Shown: positions 17,184-26,025 of the stretch, one piece after another | How the letters are laid out: every line of letters starts with the position of its first letter | How positions within the stretch are numbered: position 1 is the first letter of the stretch | Assembly (NCBI RefSeq): GCF_003610995.1 | Contig: NZ_CP032543.1 | Location: 496,001-560,000, forward strand | DNA length: 64,000 nt | From: Streptomyces griseus subsp. griseus | GTDB lineage: Bacteria > Actinomycetota > Actinomycetes > Streptomycetales > Streptomycetaceae | Reading direction: 5' to 3' | Made by a program: the position numbers and the translations under genes | Notes under the pieces: model-generated | The model's input: the letters and a program-made list of their open reading frames with translations, nothing else | What the model was told of the DNA's origin: nothing | Databases searched by the model: none

Positions 17184-17900
17184 ATGCTGGAGGCCATGAC
17201 CTCCCGACCCGGCCCCCATGTCGTCTTCGATCTCGACGGAACGCTGGTGGACAGCGAACCGAACTACTACGAGGCCGGGCGCCGGCTGCTCGCCCGGTAC
17301 GGGGTGAGCGGCTTCGGCTGGGAGGACCACACCCGCTTCATCGGGATCGGCACCCGGGAGACCCTGACCACTCTGCGTGCCGAGTACGGGATCGACGCCC
17401 CGGTGGACGAGCTGCTCGCCGGGAAGAACGCGCTCTACCTGGAGCTGGCGGGAGCCTCCACCGAGGTGTTCGGGCAGATGCGCCTCTTCGTGGAGCGCTT
17501 GCACGCCGCCGGGGTGCCGATGGCGGTGGCCTCCGGCTCCTCCAGGGCGGCGATCGGGGCGGTGCTCGCGGTCACGGGCCTGGACGCGTACATCCCGCTG
17601 TACGTCTCCGCGGAGGAGGTCGCGCACGGGAAGCCGGAGCCGGACGTGTTCCTGGAGACGGCCCGGCGGATGGGGGCGGAGCCGGCCGACTGCGTGGTGC
17701 TGGAGGACGCGCCGCCGGGCGCCGCGGCCGCGCACGCGGCGGGGATGCGGTGCATCGCCGTCCCCTATGTGCCCGCGACCGCCTCCGACCCGGCGTTCAA
17801 GGACGCGGATCTGCTGTTCGCGGAGGGCCAGTCGGCTTTCACGGCGGAGGCCGCGTACAACTGGCTGCTGGGCGAGGCGGGTCCGGGCGACGGCTCCTGA
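17184..17900 (+). CDS. HAD-superfamily hydrolase (beta-phosphoglucomutase-like phosphatase)
   Basis: A 238-residue HAD subfamily IA enzyme. Motif I is VVFDLDGTLVDSE (nucleophile Asp and acid/base Asp), motif II VASGSSRAA, motif III GKPEPDVFL with the conserved Lys, and motif IV VVLEDAPPGAAAAHAAG. A helical cap of about 70 residues sits after motif I, as in sugar-phosphate phosphatases and mutases. The start is either the ATG at 17184 or that at 17196; GGAGG is only 2 bp from the second. It follows the Lrp gene by 25 bp. Confidence 0.88.
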   Translation: MLEAMTSRPGPHVVFDLDGTLVDSEPNYYEAGRRLLARYGVSGFGWEDHTRFIGIGTRETLTTLRAEYGIDAPVDELLAGKNALYLELAGASTEVFGQMRLFVERLHAAGVPMAVASGSSRAAIGAVLAVTGLDAYIPLYVSAEEVAHGKPEPDVFLETARRMGAEPADCVVLEDAPPGAAAAHAAGMRCIAVPYVPATASDPAFKDADLLFAEGQSAFTAEAAYNWLLGEAGPGDGS

Positions 17901-18124
17901 GAGGTGCCGGGCCGTCAGCCGTGCCTCGGCGAAGGGCCGTCGGGACACCGGCGGCCCCGCGGACCGATATCCTGATCATGTCGTTCACTCCGCCGTGCAG
18001 GGTCCCTCAGGGAGCAGGCCGCCGCGCGGTGGACCGGCAGTCGGAGCGGGCCGCGATTCGAGATAGGTGAACAGGTGCTGGTAGCTGGTCGGTACCGGTT
18101 GATATCCCCATCGGCCGTGGCGGC

Positions 18125-19300
18125 ATGGGTGAGGTGTGGCGCGCGGCGGACGAGGTGCTGGGCCGTGCCGTCGCGGTGAAGCTGCTGCTGGGGGACCAGG
18201 CGGACGCCTCGTCGACCGCCCGGTTCCGGCTGGAGGCCCAGACCGCCGCCCGGCTGAGCCACCCGCACCTGGTGGCCGTCTTCGACTTCGGGGCCTGGGA
18301 GGACCGCTTCTTCCTGGTGATGGAGCTGGTCGAGGGGCAGAGCCTCGGTGATCTGCTGGCCGCCCAGGAGCGGGTCCGTCCCGAGCAGGTCGCGCGGATC
18401 GCGGGCGAGGCGGCGGCCGGTCTCGCCGCAGCGCACCGCCAGGGCATCGTCCACCGGGACATCAAGCCGGGCAACCTGATGCTGGACGCGGACGGTTCGG
18501 TGAAGATCGGCGACTTCGGCATCGCCCAGTTCGTCGACGACCCCTCGACGGCGCTGACGACGGCCGGTCACATCGTGGGCACCAGCCTCTATCTGGCGCC
18601 CGAGCGGGCTCTGGGACGTACGGCGGACTCCGCGTCCGACATGTACTCACTCGGCTGTGTCGTCTACCAACTGCTGCTCGGAGAACCGCCGTTCAAGTCC
18701 GACACGGCGACCGCCACGCTGTACCAGCACGTCGACACCCCGCCGGTCCCCCTGCGGCAGCGCGGGGTGGACATCTCGGCCGCCTTCGACTCGTACCTCC
18801 TGGGCCTGCTGGCCAAGAAGCCCGAGGAGCGGCCCACGGCACAGCAGGTCTCCGACTGGTTCCGCACCGACGCCTGGCGCGGCCGCCCGGAGCCCTTGCC
18901 GATGCCGAAGCCCGCGTCCCGCCGGGCCGCCCCCTCCCCCGCCCTTTCGCCGGCGGCCCCGGCCACCCCCGTGGGCCCGTCGACGTACCGGCTGCCACAG
19001 CCGACGGGTCGAAGACGCTCCACCACGTCCCGGTCCGTCCCGGCCCGCCGCCGCAGCACGCGGGAGGCGATCCGCCGGCGCCCCAGGGTGGCGAGCGCCA
19101 TCGCGGGTACGGCCACGTTCCTGGCGGCCGTCTATCTGGGGATGGTCCTGTTCTCGCCGGACTCCAGCTCGGCCGACACCCCCACCCCGGGCCCCTCCTC
19201 CGGCCCGGCCTCGCAGGAGGTCCAGGACGGCGGAGCGCAGCCGGAGGAGCAGGGGCAGCAGCAGAATCAGGGCGAAGAGGACGACGAGCAGGACGGCTGA
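18125..19300 (+). CDS. Serine/threonine protein kinase (5' end frameshifted)
   Basis: The open frame begins at MGEVWRAADEVLGRAVAVKL, inside the glycine-rich loop. The rest of a PknB-type kinase is intact: catalytic loop IVHRDIKPGNLMLD, DFGIAQFV and activation segment to GTSLYLAPERALG. A membrane helix (ATFLAAVYLGMVLF) and a short Gln/Glu-rich outer tail follow. The missing start, VLVAGRYRLIS, lies just upstream in another frame beginning at the GTG at 18075. One extra C in the run at 18106-18109 would join them through PIGRGG. As given, the kinase lacks its first strand and may be inactive, or the sequence has an error. Confidence 0.82.
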   Translation: MGEVWRAADEVLGRAVAVKLLLGDQADASSTARFRLEAQTAARLSHPHLVAVFDFGAWEDRFFLVMELVEGQSLGDLLAAQERVRPEQVARIAGEAAAGLAAAHRQGIVHRDIKPGNLMLDADGSVKIGDFGIAQFVDDPSTALTTAGHIVGTSLYLAPERALGRTADSASDMYSLGCVVYQLLLGEPPFKSDTATATLYQHVDTPPVPLRQRGVDISAAFDSYLLGLLAKKPEERPTAQQVSDWFRTDAWRGRPEPLPMPKPASRRAAPSPALSPAAPATPVGPSTYRLPQPTGRRRSTTSRSVPARRRSTREAIRRRPRVASAIAGTATFLAAVYLGMVLFSPDSSSADTPTPGPSSGPASQEVQDGGAQPEEQGQQQNQGEEDDEQDG

Positions 19301-19313
19301 GTCCCGCCGCCGG

Positions 19314-20297
19314 TCACCAGCGGCCGTGGACCTCCGCGCGGATAGAGCGGTCGTACAGCTCCCGTACGGCGTCCAGCGTGGACTCCGGCAGCGGCGGCAG
19401 GGAAGCGGCCTCCGCGTTGGCGCGGGCCTGTTCCACCGAGCGTGCGCCGGGGATGACGCTGGTGACGCCCGGCTGCTGGATGATCCAGCGCAGCGCGGTC
19501 TGCGCGGGGGTGGCGCCCTCGGGGGCCAGTTCGGCGAACTCGGCGGCGGCGGCGATCCCGGTCGCGTAGTCGATGCCGGAGAAGGTCTCGCCCTGGTCGA
19601 ACGCCTCCCCGTGCCGGTTGTACGTGCGGTGGTCGTCGGGGCCGAAGACGGTGTCCTTGGTGTACTTGCCGGAGAGCAGCCCGGAGGCGAGCGGGACGCG
19701 CGCGATGATGCCGACGCCCGCGGCGACCGCCGCCGGAAGGACCTCGTCCAGGGGCTTGAGGCGGAACGGGTTGAGGATGATCTGCACGCTGGCGACGCCG
19801 GGGCGGGCGATGGCGGTCAGCGCCTCGGCGCAGGTCTCGACGCTCACCGCGTAGGCGGCGATCCGCTGCTCGTCGACCAGGGTGTCCAGGGCGTCGTAGA
19901 CGGCGTCGGAGGAGTAGACGCCGGTGGGCGGGCAGTGCAGTTGTACGAGGTCGAGGGTGTCGGTCCCGAGGTTGGCGCGGGAACGGTCGTTCCAGGTACG
20001 GAAGTTGTCCAGGACGTAGTTCTCCGGCACCTGGTCGGCGCGGCGGCCCATCTTGGTGGCGACGAAGACGTTCGCGTCGGGGCGGTTCCTGAGGTAGCGG
20101 CCGATGAGCTGTTCGCTGCGGCCGTCTCCGTACACGTCCGCGGTGTCGAAGAAGGTGACGCCGGAGTCGACGGCCGCGTCGAGGACGTCGAAGGCGTCGC
20201 TCTCCTCGACCTCTCCCCAGTCGCCTCCGAGCTGCCAGGTGCCCTGTCCGACGACCGAGACGTCACGGCCGGTCCTGCCGAGTGTGCGCTGTTCCAT
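19314..20297 (-). CDS. Aldo/keto reductase
   Basis: A 327-residue AKR with a TIM-barrel pattern. GVTFFDTADVYGDGRSEQLIG supplies catalytic Asp and Tyr, VFVATKMGRR the Lys, and DLVQLHCPPTG the His. NADPH-binding features include VIPGARSVEQARANAEA. It reduces aldehydes or ketones of unknown identity. The start is the ATG at 20297; an in-frame ATG three codons upstream (20306) is also possible. Convergent with the kinase gene. Confidence 0.88.
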   Translation of the reverse strand: MEQRTLGRTGRDVSVVGQGTWQLGGDWGEVEESDAFDVLDAAVDSGVTFFDTADVYGDGRSEQLIGRYLRNRPDANVFVATKMGRRADQVPENYVLDNFRTWNDRSRANLGTDTLDLVQLHCPPTGVYSSDAVYDALDTLVDEQRIAAYAVSVETCAEALTAIARPGVASVQIILNPFRLKPLDEVLPAAVAAGVGIIARVPLASGLLSGKYTKDTVFGPDDHRTYNRHGEAFDQGETFSGIDYATGIAAAAEFAELAPEGATPAQTALRWIIQQPGVTSVIPGARSVEQARANAEAASLPPLPESTLDAVRELYDRSIRAEVHGRW

Positions 20298-20340
20298 GAG
20301 GATCATGCTATTCCGCTTCTCGCGTCGTGCGGGGGAAGGG

Positions 20341-20376
20341 GTGGGCGGCGGCAGGAGCACCTCTGCCGCCGTCCAC
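20341..20376 (-). terminator. Hairpin terminator after the GH18 gene
   Basis: Fourteen-base arms at 20341-20354 and 20363-20376 pair with one mismatch around GAGCACCT. The element lies about 35 bp beyond the GH18 stop on the minus strand, before the aldo/keto reductase. No U tract is present. Confidence 0.55.
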
Positions 20377-20411
20377 CGTTCTGGGCCGCCCTCGGACGGG
20401 CGGGCCGGGGG

Positions 20412-21821
20412 TCAGCCCCGGTACTGCGCGAGGACCCTGGTGAAGTCCCAGGGCTGCTGGCCGACACCGGAGCAGGTGTCGGCGCCGCCGCCGGTGCAGG
20501 GGCGGTCGCGGTTGACGGACCAGAAGGTCAGCCGGGCCAGGTGCCGCTGCTGGGCGTAGGCGAGGATCGTGCGGAAGTCGGCGACGGTGATGGTCTCGCC
20601 GACGTCGGTGGTGCCGTTCATCGAGGAGATGCCGGTGTGCCGGTAGGCCTGGTCGTCGCTGTAGCCGTAGGCGTTCTTGACGGCCGTCTTGAGGCCTTCG
20701 GCGGCACGGACGCTGAGCGTGCCCATGTTCTGGCCGTTGCCGCCGAAGTTGAACGGCATGATGGTCCAGCTGTCGATGGTGAGCCCGGCCTGGGCGGCCC
20801 GGTTGATGAGGCTGGTGTCGGGGCCGTTCTGGCCGGTGCCGAAGGTGATGTAGAGCTTGATGCCCGGGTTGTCGGCGCGGATGGTCCGCAGGGCGTCGAC
20901 CGTGCGCTGCTGGACGGTCGGGGAGTCGTACGCGGCGGCCTCGATGTCGATGTCGATGGCCTTGAGCCCGTACGCGTTGATCACCCGCTGGTAGGCGGCG
21001 GCGAGCTCACCGGCGCTGCCGCAGGAGCTCTCCAGCTTGTTGCCGCTCCAGCCGCCGAACGAGGGGATCACATCGCCGCCGGCCGCCCGTACGGTGTTGA
21101 TCGTCTGCTGGTCCACACCGCCGGTGAGCGGGCGGCCGCCGTCCCACTGGGGATTGCAGTAGCCGTTGCTGAGGACGAAGGCGAGGGTGAACCACTTGAC
21201 GCCGGTCGCGTTCATCACGGTCGTCGGGGAGGGCGGGCTGCCCCAGCCGTTGTAGAGGTAGGGTGCGACGGCCATCGGGGGGCCGCCCGGGTCGGGGTTG
21301 CCCCCGCCTGCCGGGGCCGTCCACTTCTGGTTGGCGGCGCCGGTGCAGGTCCACAGCTGGAGGCGGGTGCCGTCGGCGGAGGAGTTGCCGGTGGCGTCGA
21401 GGCACTTGTCGGCGGGGACGGAGACGATGTCGCGGGCGGCGGAGATGCCCCAGCGCTGAGCGCCCGTCCCGTTGCAGTCCCACAGCTGGACGAGGGTGCC
21501 GTCGGCGGTGGCCCCGTCCTTGGCGTCGAGGCACTTGCCGAGCGCCCTGATCGTGCCGTCGGAGCGGACGTCCCACTGCTGGGCGCCCGTCCCGTTGCAG
21601 TCGTACAGCTGCACGGCGGTGCCGTTGGCCGAGGAGGCACCGGCCACGTCGACGCACTTGCCGCCGATGCCGGTGATCTGTCCGACGGCGGCGATCTCGA
21701 CGGCGCTCGCGGGCGCGCCCGGGCTGAGGAACGCGGCCATGGCGACGAGTGACAGGCCCGGCAGGGCGAGCTTGCGCAGCCGCCCGAGGATTCCGGTTCT
21801 CGGGGGCGGGGTGTCGGTCAT
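20412..21821 (-). CDS. Secreted GH18 chitinase-like enzyme with N-terminal ricin-type domain
   Basis: A 469-residue exported protein. A signal peptide ends near ASA at 38-40. Residues about 46-168 form a ricin-B/CBM13 trefoil with three Q-x-W units (GAQQW, GAQRW, ANQKW). A Gly/Pro linker leads to a GH18 barrel from about 185, with PSFGGWSG (the SxGG strand) and AIDIDIE, where Glu294 is the likely catalytic acid. It probably releases chitooligosaccharides outside the cell. ACGGAGAAA precedes the ATG. It follows the GH16 glucanase gene on the same strand. Confidence 0.88.
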   Translation of the reverse strand: MTDTPPPRTGILGRLRKLALPGLSLVAMAAFLSPGAPASAVEIAAVGQITGIGGKCVDVAGASSANGTAVQLYDCNGTGAQQWDVRSDGTIRALGKCLDAKDGATADGTLVQLWDCNGTGAQRWGISAARDIVSVPADKCLDATGNSSADGTRLQLWTCTGAANQKWTAPAGGGNPDPGGPPMAVAPYLYNGWGSPPSPTTVMNATGVKWFTLAFVLSNGYCNPQWDGGRPLTGGVDQQTINTVRAAGGDVIPSFGGWSGNKLESSCGSAGELAAAYQRVINAYGLKAIDIDIEAAAYDSPTVQQRTVDALRTIRADNPGIKLYITFGTGQNGPDTSLINRAAQAGLTIDSWTIMPFNFGGNGQNMGTLSVRAAEGLKTAVKNAYGYSDDQAYRHTGISSMNGTTDVGETITVADFRTILAYAQQRHLARLTFWSVNRDRPCTGGGADTCSGVGQQPWDFTRVLAQYRG

Positions 21822-21855
21822 GATTTCTCCGTCCGTCGGGGTCGAGCAGATGAGG

Positions 21856-21895
21856 CCGGTGCCTGTGCGTGGAGGACCCCGCGCACAGGCACCGG
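21856..21895 (-). terminator. Perfect 14-bp hairpin between GH16 and GH18 genes
   Basis: Arms CCGGTGCCTGTGCG and CGCACAGGCACCGG at 21856-21869 and 21882-21895 flank a 12-base loop. It lies 70 bp after the GH16 stop and 35 bp before the GH18 start, so it may end the GH16 transcript or set the GH16:GH18 ratio by read-through. Confidence 0.6.
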
Positions 21896-21964
21896 GGCTG
21901 CTGGTTCACCGCAGCCGACGGATCGGGTCCCTCGTCCGTGCGGACCGCCCGCGGTCGGCGGCGG

Positions 21965-22864
21965 TCAGTCGTTGGTGGTCACGCGGACGTGGTCGACGAC
22001 GAGCTGCGACGGGAAGGGGGTGGAGCCGTCGGGGTCGCCGGGCCAGTAGCCGCCGACCGCGAGGTTGAGGATGAGGAAGAAGGGCTTGTTGAACACCCAC
22101 TCCTTGCCGCCGAGGTCGGCGGGGGTGCGCCGCTGGAAGACATTGCCGTCGACGGACCAGGTGATGGAGTCCGGCGCCCAGTCGACGGCGAAGGTGTGGA
22201 AGTCATCGGCGAACGCGGCCCCGTCCGGCAGCGTGTAGCCGGCGCCGATGCCGTCGGCGCCGGAGTAGCCCGGGCCGTGCAGGGTGCCGTGGACGGTGCC
22301 GGGTTCGAAGCCGACGTTCTCCATCACGTCGATCTCACCGCTCTGCGGCCAGCCGACGTTGCCGAAGTCGTCGCCCAGCATCCAGAACGCGGGCCACATG
22401 CCCTGGCCGCGCGGGACCTTGACCCGGGCCTCGACATGTCCGTAGGCGGCGGCGAACTTGCCCGCCGTGTTGAGCCGGGCCGAGGTGTACTCGCAGGTGC
22501 CGTACCAGCACTGGTAGTTGCCGGGATTCTCCTTGCGGGCGGTGATCACCAGGTTGCCCTGGCCGTCGAGGGCGGCGTTGTCGTTGCCCCCGGTGTAGAA
22601 CTGCCGCTCGTGATTGTTGACGTTGTCGCCGGTCTCCAGCTGCCACTTGGAGCCGTCGACCGCCGCGCCGGCCGGTCCGTCGAAGTTGTCCTCGAAGGTG
22701 ACGGCCGCCGCGCCGGGGGCGGGCGCGGGAGCGGGCGCCGCGGAGGCCCCGCCGGGGAGGGTGGCGAGGAGGGCGGAGCAGCAGAGCAGGGAGGCCGCGT
22801 AGAGCGCGGTGCGGCGGCGCCGGGAGTGCGTGGGCAGGGCTTTGTGCGGGAGGTGCACGGTCAT
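21965..22864 (-). CDS. Secreted GH16 beta-glucanase
   Basis: A 299-residue exported enzyme. A signal peptide with RRRR and a leucine-rich core ends near residue 42; an Ala-Pro linker leads to a single GH16 jelly-roll. The catalytic motif GEIDVMENVG is intact, with Glu177 as nucleophile, Asp179 as helper and Glu182 as acid/base. WPAFWMLG and WAPDSITWSVDG are typical of endo-beta-1,3-glucanases. No carbohydrate-binding module follows. With the GH18 neighbour it could attack fungal walls, which combine chitin and beta-1,3-glucan. Confidence 0.9.
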   Translation of the reverse strand: MTVHLPHKALPTHSRRRRTALYAASLLCCSALLATLPGGASAAPAPAPAPGAAAVTFEDNFDGPAGAAVDGSKWQLETGDNVNNHERQFYTGGNDNAALDGQGNLVITARKENPGNYQCWYGTCEYTSARLNTAGKFAAAYGHVEARVKVPRGQGMWPAFWMLGDDFGNVGWPQSGEIDVMENVGFEPGTVHGTLHGPGYSGADGIGAGYTLPDGAAFADDFHTFAVDWAPDSITWSVDGNVFQRRTPADLGGKEWVFNKPFFLILNLAVGGYWPGDPDGSTPFPSQLVVDHVRVTTND

Positions 22865-22991
22865 CACATCGCTTCGTGGGGGGACATGTGCATGACAGAT
22901 CGACACCGAGAGGTGAACGGTTGGGGCGAACGCCTCCGGCGCATATTTCAATTCTTGATTTAAGGGAGTGCCGCAAGAGCCGTCAATAACC

Positions 22992-23003
22992 TGGTCCAGA
23001 CCG
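22992..23003. promoter_or_regulatory. DasR dre-like palindrome upstream of GH16
   Basis: TGGTCCAGACCG matches 10 of 12 positions of the DasR-responsive core TGGTCTAGACCA, which controls chitin and GlcNAc genes in Streptomyces. It lies about 130 bp upstream of the GH16 ATG. The distance is long for a simple operator, and the divergent LigD-type gene begins 149 bp to the right, so assignment is tentative. Confidence 0.4.
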
Positions 23004-23151
23004 GAGGGCGAACGGACCATGCCTTTGGCATATGCACCTGAACGCGGCGGGGCCCGGCGTGCGGTTCCCTCCGGGCAGCGGCAGAGTGGAGACACCGACC
23101 CCGGCGACGCGGCCGAGCCACACCGGGCGGTGCGGGCGGAGGGAGCACGGC

Positions 23152-23736
23152 ATGCGGAACGACGGCGTACCGCGGCCCCGTTTCGACGGCGTACCGCGAC
23201 CCTCTTTCGTCGTGCAGATCCATGACGCGCGGCGCATGCACTTCGACTTCCGCCTGGAGGTCGACGGCGTACTCAAATCCTGGGCGGTCCCCCGCGGCCC
23301 CTCGGAGAACCCCAGCGACCGGCGCCTGGCCGTGGAGACGGAGGACCACCCGCTGGAGTACCGCGAGTTCGAAGGGGTCATCCCGCGGGGCGAGTCCGGC
23401 AGCGGCACGGTCATCGTCTGGGACCAGGGCACCTACGAACCGCTCGGCCACGACCGGGAGGGCGACGCCGTCCCCTTCGCGGAGTCGCTGGCGCTCGGCC
23501 ATGCCACGTTCTGGCTCCACGGGTCCAAGCTGCACGGCGAGTTCGCGCTCACCCGGTTCCGGGTGGGCGACGAGCCGGGGAGCGGCGGCCAGGAGGCATG
23601 GCTGCTGATCAAGGCCGACGACCGCCTCGCCGTACGCGACCGCCCCGGCTCGCCGGACCCTTACCACGCCCGCTCAGCCCGTACGGGACGGACCCTGCAC
23701 CAGGTCGCTGTGGCCGCGCGGGGGGACGGGAGCTGA
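23152..23736 (+). CDS. LigD-type 3'-phosphoesterase domain protein
   Basis: A 194-residue stand-alone DNA polymerase/ligase N-terminal (phosphoesterase, PE) domain. The conserved core reads FVVQIHDARRMHFDFRLE, VLKSWAVPRGPSENPSDRR and AVETEDHPLEYREFEGVIP, with GSGTVIVWDQGTYEP after it. These His, Asp and Arg residues bind Mn and remove 3' phosphates or ribonucleotides at broken DNA ends in bacterial end joining. No ligase or polymerase domain is attached and no Ku gene is nearby. GGAGGGAG precedes the ATG. Confidence 0.88.
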   Translation: MRNDGVPRPRFDGVPRPSFVVQIHDARRMHFDFRLEVDGVLKSWAVPRGPSENPSDRRLAVETEDHPLEYREFEGVIPRGESGSGTVIVWDQGTYEPLGHDREGDAVPFAESLALGHATFWLHGSKLHGEFALTRFRVGDEPGSGGQEAWLLIKADDRLAVRDRPGSPDPYHARSARTGRTLHQVAVAARGDGS

Positions 23737-23966
23737 GACGCCCCCCCGTGCCCGGCCATGTGCTCGCGCCGGAGTCCGTCGCGCCGCCCGGGGGCCGGGG
23801 CCTGGTTCCGCCCTGAGCCGTGGAGATCGAAAGCCGCCGTCCACCGAACGCCGATGCCTGGTTCCCCCGCAGCCGCTCCTGGTCGATGATGTCGGTTGCC
23901 CGGGGCCGTCACCCCGGCTCAGCACCGGCCGTCCGTGGAAGGGGTTCTGATGCGGGAGAAGGCGTT

Positions 23967-25319
23967 GTGACGCGGGAGACTGCACCGGATCCGGCACCGG
24001 CGGACGGACGTGCGGGTGAGGACGCCCAGGTGGTCGTGGTGGGGGCGGGGCCGGCCGGCTCGTCGGCCGCCTACCACCTGGCCCGGGCGGGCGTGGACGT
24101 GGTCCTGCTGGAGAAGGCCCGCTTCCCCCGGGAGAAGGTGTGCGGCGACGGCCTCACCCCGCGCGCGGTGCACCAGCTGATCCGGATGGGCGTCGACATC
24201 TCCGCGCCGGGCTGGACGCGTTCGCGCGGGATGCGGTGGGTGGCCGGGGAGCACCGGGTGCACATCGACTGGCCCGCGCTGGGCCGCTACCCGGACTTCG
24301 GGCTCTCCCGCAGCCGCCATGACTTCGACGACATCCTGGCGCACCACGCCGTGGCGGCGGGGGCGCGGCTGTACAGCGGCTGGAAGGCGGAGCGGCCGCT
24401 GACGGACCGGGCGGGCCGGGTCGCGGGGGTCGCCGCGGTGTCCGACTCCCCGGAGGTACCGGGGCCCGTCGGCTTCCGCGCCCCGGTCGTGATCGCCGCC
24501 GACGGGGCCTCCGCACGGCTCGCCCTGGCCCTGGGTCTGGAGCGGGACCCCCGGCGGCAGATCGCCACGGCGGCCCGCCGCTACTACCGCAGCCCGGACC
24601 GCTCGCGGGAGGAGTACCTGGAGCTCTGGGCCGACCTCCGCTTCCCCGACGGGGGGCCGTACCTCCCCGGGTACGGCTGGATCTTCCCGATGGGCGACGG
24701 GCGGGTCAACGTGGGCCTCGGGGCGCTCCCCCACCGCCGGCACGGCAAGGCGGACCTGCGGGCCACCCTGGACCAGTGGCTGGCCCGGACCCCCGAGGAG
24801 TGGGGGCTGCGCGAGGAGAACGCCGAGGGCCCGGTCCGCAGCGCGGCGCTGCCGCTCGGCTTCAACCGCCATCCGCTGTACGCGCGCGGGCTCCTGCTGG
24901 TCGGCGACTCCGGCGGCATGGTCAGCCCGTGGAACGGCGAGGGCATCGGCCAGGCCCTGGAGGCGGGCGAGGCCGCCGCGGAGACCGCCGCGCTCGCCCT
25001 GGCCCACCCCGAGGGCCCACGGCGCGAACAGGTGCTGCGCGGCTACCCGGTGGAGATGAACCGCCGCTGGGGCCGCTACTACCGCCTCGGCAACGCGGCC
25101 GCCGACGTGGTCTTCAGCCGCTCGGGGTTCCAGCCCGTGCTCAACCGGTACGTCATGAACTCCCCGTTCCTCCTGAACACCCTGGCCCGGCTGCTCACCG
25201 ACCTCACGGACAAGCCCTCGCGCGATGTGATCGACCATGTCCTCAACACCGCGTTCCGCATCGTCCCGGCGCCGCGCCCGGGACGCGCCGGCGGGCGGCT
25301 CGGGAGAGCAGCACGGTGA
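23967..25319 (+). CDS. Geranylgeranyl-reductase-family flavoprotein
   Basis: A 450-residue FAD-dependent oxidoreductase. The dinucleotide fold is VVVVGAGPAGSSAAYHLARA, followed by LLEKARFPREKVCGDGLTPR with the family Cys-Gly-Asp-Gly. A second FAD-binding element near the C-terminus is LLLVGDSGGMVSPWNGEGIG. Homologues reduce isoprenoid double bonds (for example of menaquinone side chains or archaeal-type lipids) or act as related hydroxylases. The GTG at 23967 has GGGAGAAGG upstream. It is followed with no gap by a truncated winged-helix gene in the same frame. Confidence 0.88.
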   Translation: MTRETAPDPAPADGRAGEDAQVVVVGAGPAGSSAAYHLARAGVDVVLLEKARFPREKVCGDGLTPRAVHQLIRMGVDISAPGWTRSRGMRWVAGEHRVHIDWPALGRYPDFGLSRSRHDFDDILAHHAVAAGARLYSGWKAERPLTDRAGRVAGVAAVSDSPEVPGPVGFRAPVVIAADGASARLALALGLERDPRRQIATAARRYYRSPDRSREEYLELWADLRFPDGGPYLPGYGWIFPMGDGRVNVGLGALPHRRHGKADLRATLDQWLARTPEEWGLREENAEGPVRSAALPLGFNRHPLYARGLLLVGDSGGMVSPWNGEGIGQALEAGEAAAETAALALAHPEGPRREQVLRGYPVEMNRRWGRYYRLGNAAADVVFSRSGFQPVLNRYVMNSPFLLNTLARLLTDLTDKPSRDVIDHVLNTAFRIVPAPRPGRAGGRLGRAAR

Positions 25320-25916
25320 AGTGCTCCCGGCCCCGTACGCACCGATCCGGAGGCGTCGGCCGCGTCCCTGCAGACGCTGGTGCTGCGCTGTCTCTCCGGG
25401 TTCGGGCCCGCCTCGGTCGCGGACGTGGCGCAGTTCGCCATGGTCACCCGGGCCCGGACGCGGGCCGCGCTGGCGGGCCTTGCCGGGGAGCTGGACCGGC
25501 TGGCGTGGCAGGAGGGTGAGGAGTTGTTCGACCTGCCGGGGGCGCCGCGGCCGGAGGGGGCGGAGCCGGCGCCGCCGCGGCTGATGGCGATGTGGGACAG
25601 CGTCCTGCCGGCGTACGCGGATCGCGGCCGGGTCCTGCCGGAGGCGTACCGCAGGACCGTGATCCGCGCGAACGGGGGTGTGCTGCCGACGCTGCCGGTC
25701 GACGGGTACGTGGCCGGGGTCTGGCGCCCGGCCGCCGGGGGCATCGAGGCGACCGCGTTCCGCCCTCTGTCCGACGAGGCCTGGGAGGGGCTCGCCGCCG
25801 AGGCCCGGTCGCTGGTGGGGTTCCCCGCCGGGCGGGAACCGCAGGTCTACCGGCCGTACGGGCACTGGTGGGGACGGCTCCCGGACGCCACGGTGCGGGT
25901 GCTGCCCGCCGGTTGA
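25320..25916 (+). pseudogene. Truncated winged-helix DNA-binding protein (HTH_42/AlkZ-like), C-terminal half
   Basis: From directly after the flavoprotein stop the same frame reads DPEASAASLQTLVLRCL and GFGPASVADVAQFAMVTR, then ELFDLPGAPRPEGAEP and a C-terminal RPYGHWWGRLPDATVRV. This is the second half of a winged-helix protein of the DUF1006/AlkZ-like family, normally about 350-400 residues. The N-terminal half and any start codon with a ribosome site are missing; the first usable start is GTG at 25380. A deletion that fused its end to the flavoprotein gene is likely. Confidence 0.65.
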
Positions 25917-25939
25917 TCCCGCAACCCGCGAACTAATGC

Positions 25940-25955
25940 TCTACAGCCCTGTAGA
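25940..25955. promoter_or_regulatory. BlaI-type operator upstream of tatA
   Basis: TCTACA and TGTAGA flank GCCC, 71 bp before the tatA ATG. The TACA-N4-TGTA core and its flanks are the same as the palindrome between blaI and terD at 30668-30691. BlaI/MecI-family repressors bind TACA/TGTA dyads, so the local BlaI is the natural candidate. Confidence 0.6.
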
Positions 25956-26025
25956 TTCGACTCCGCCGGGCCATCAGGCATCCGGATGACCTCTTGTCAG
26001 CTCCGCCCCAGAGAAAGCAGCGACC

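Noticed and set aside
18657..21752. 1031-residue plus-strand ORF
   Set aside because: It starts inside the kinase gene and runs opposite the aldo/keto reductase and GH18 genes, both of which show clear catalytic motifs.
22992..23003. Firm DasR regulation of the GH16 gene
   Set aside because: Two core mismatches and a position 130 bp upstream make it only a candidate; it is kept at low confidence.
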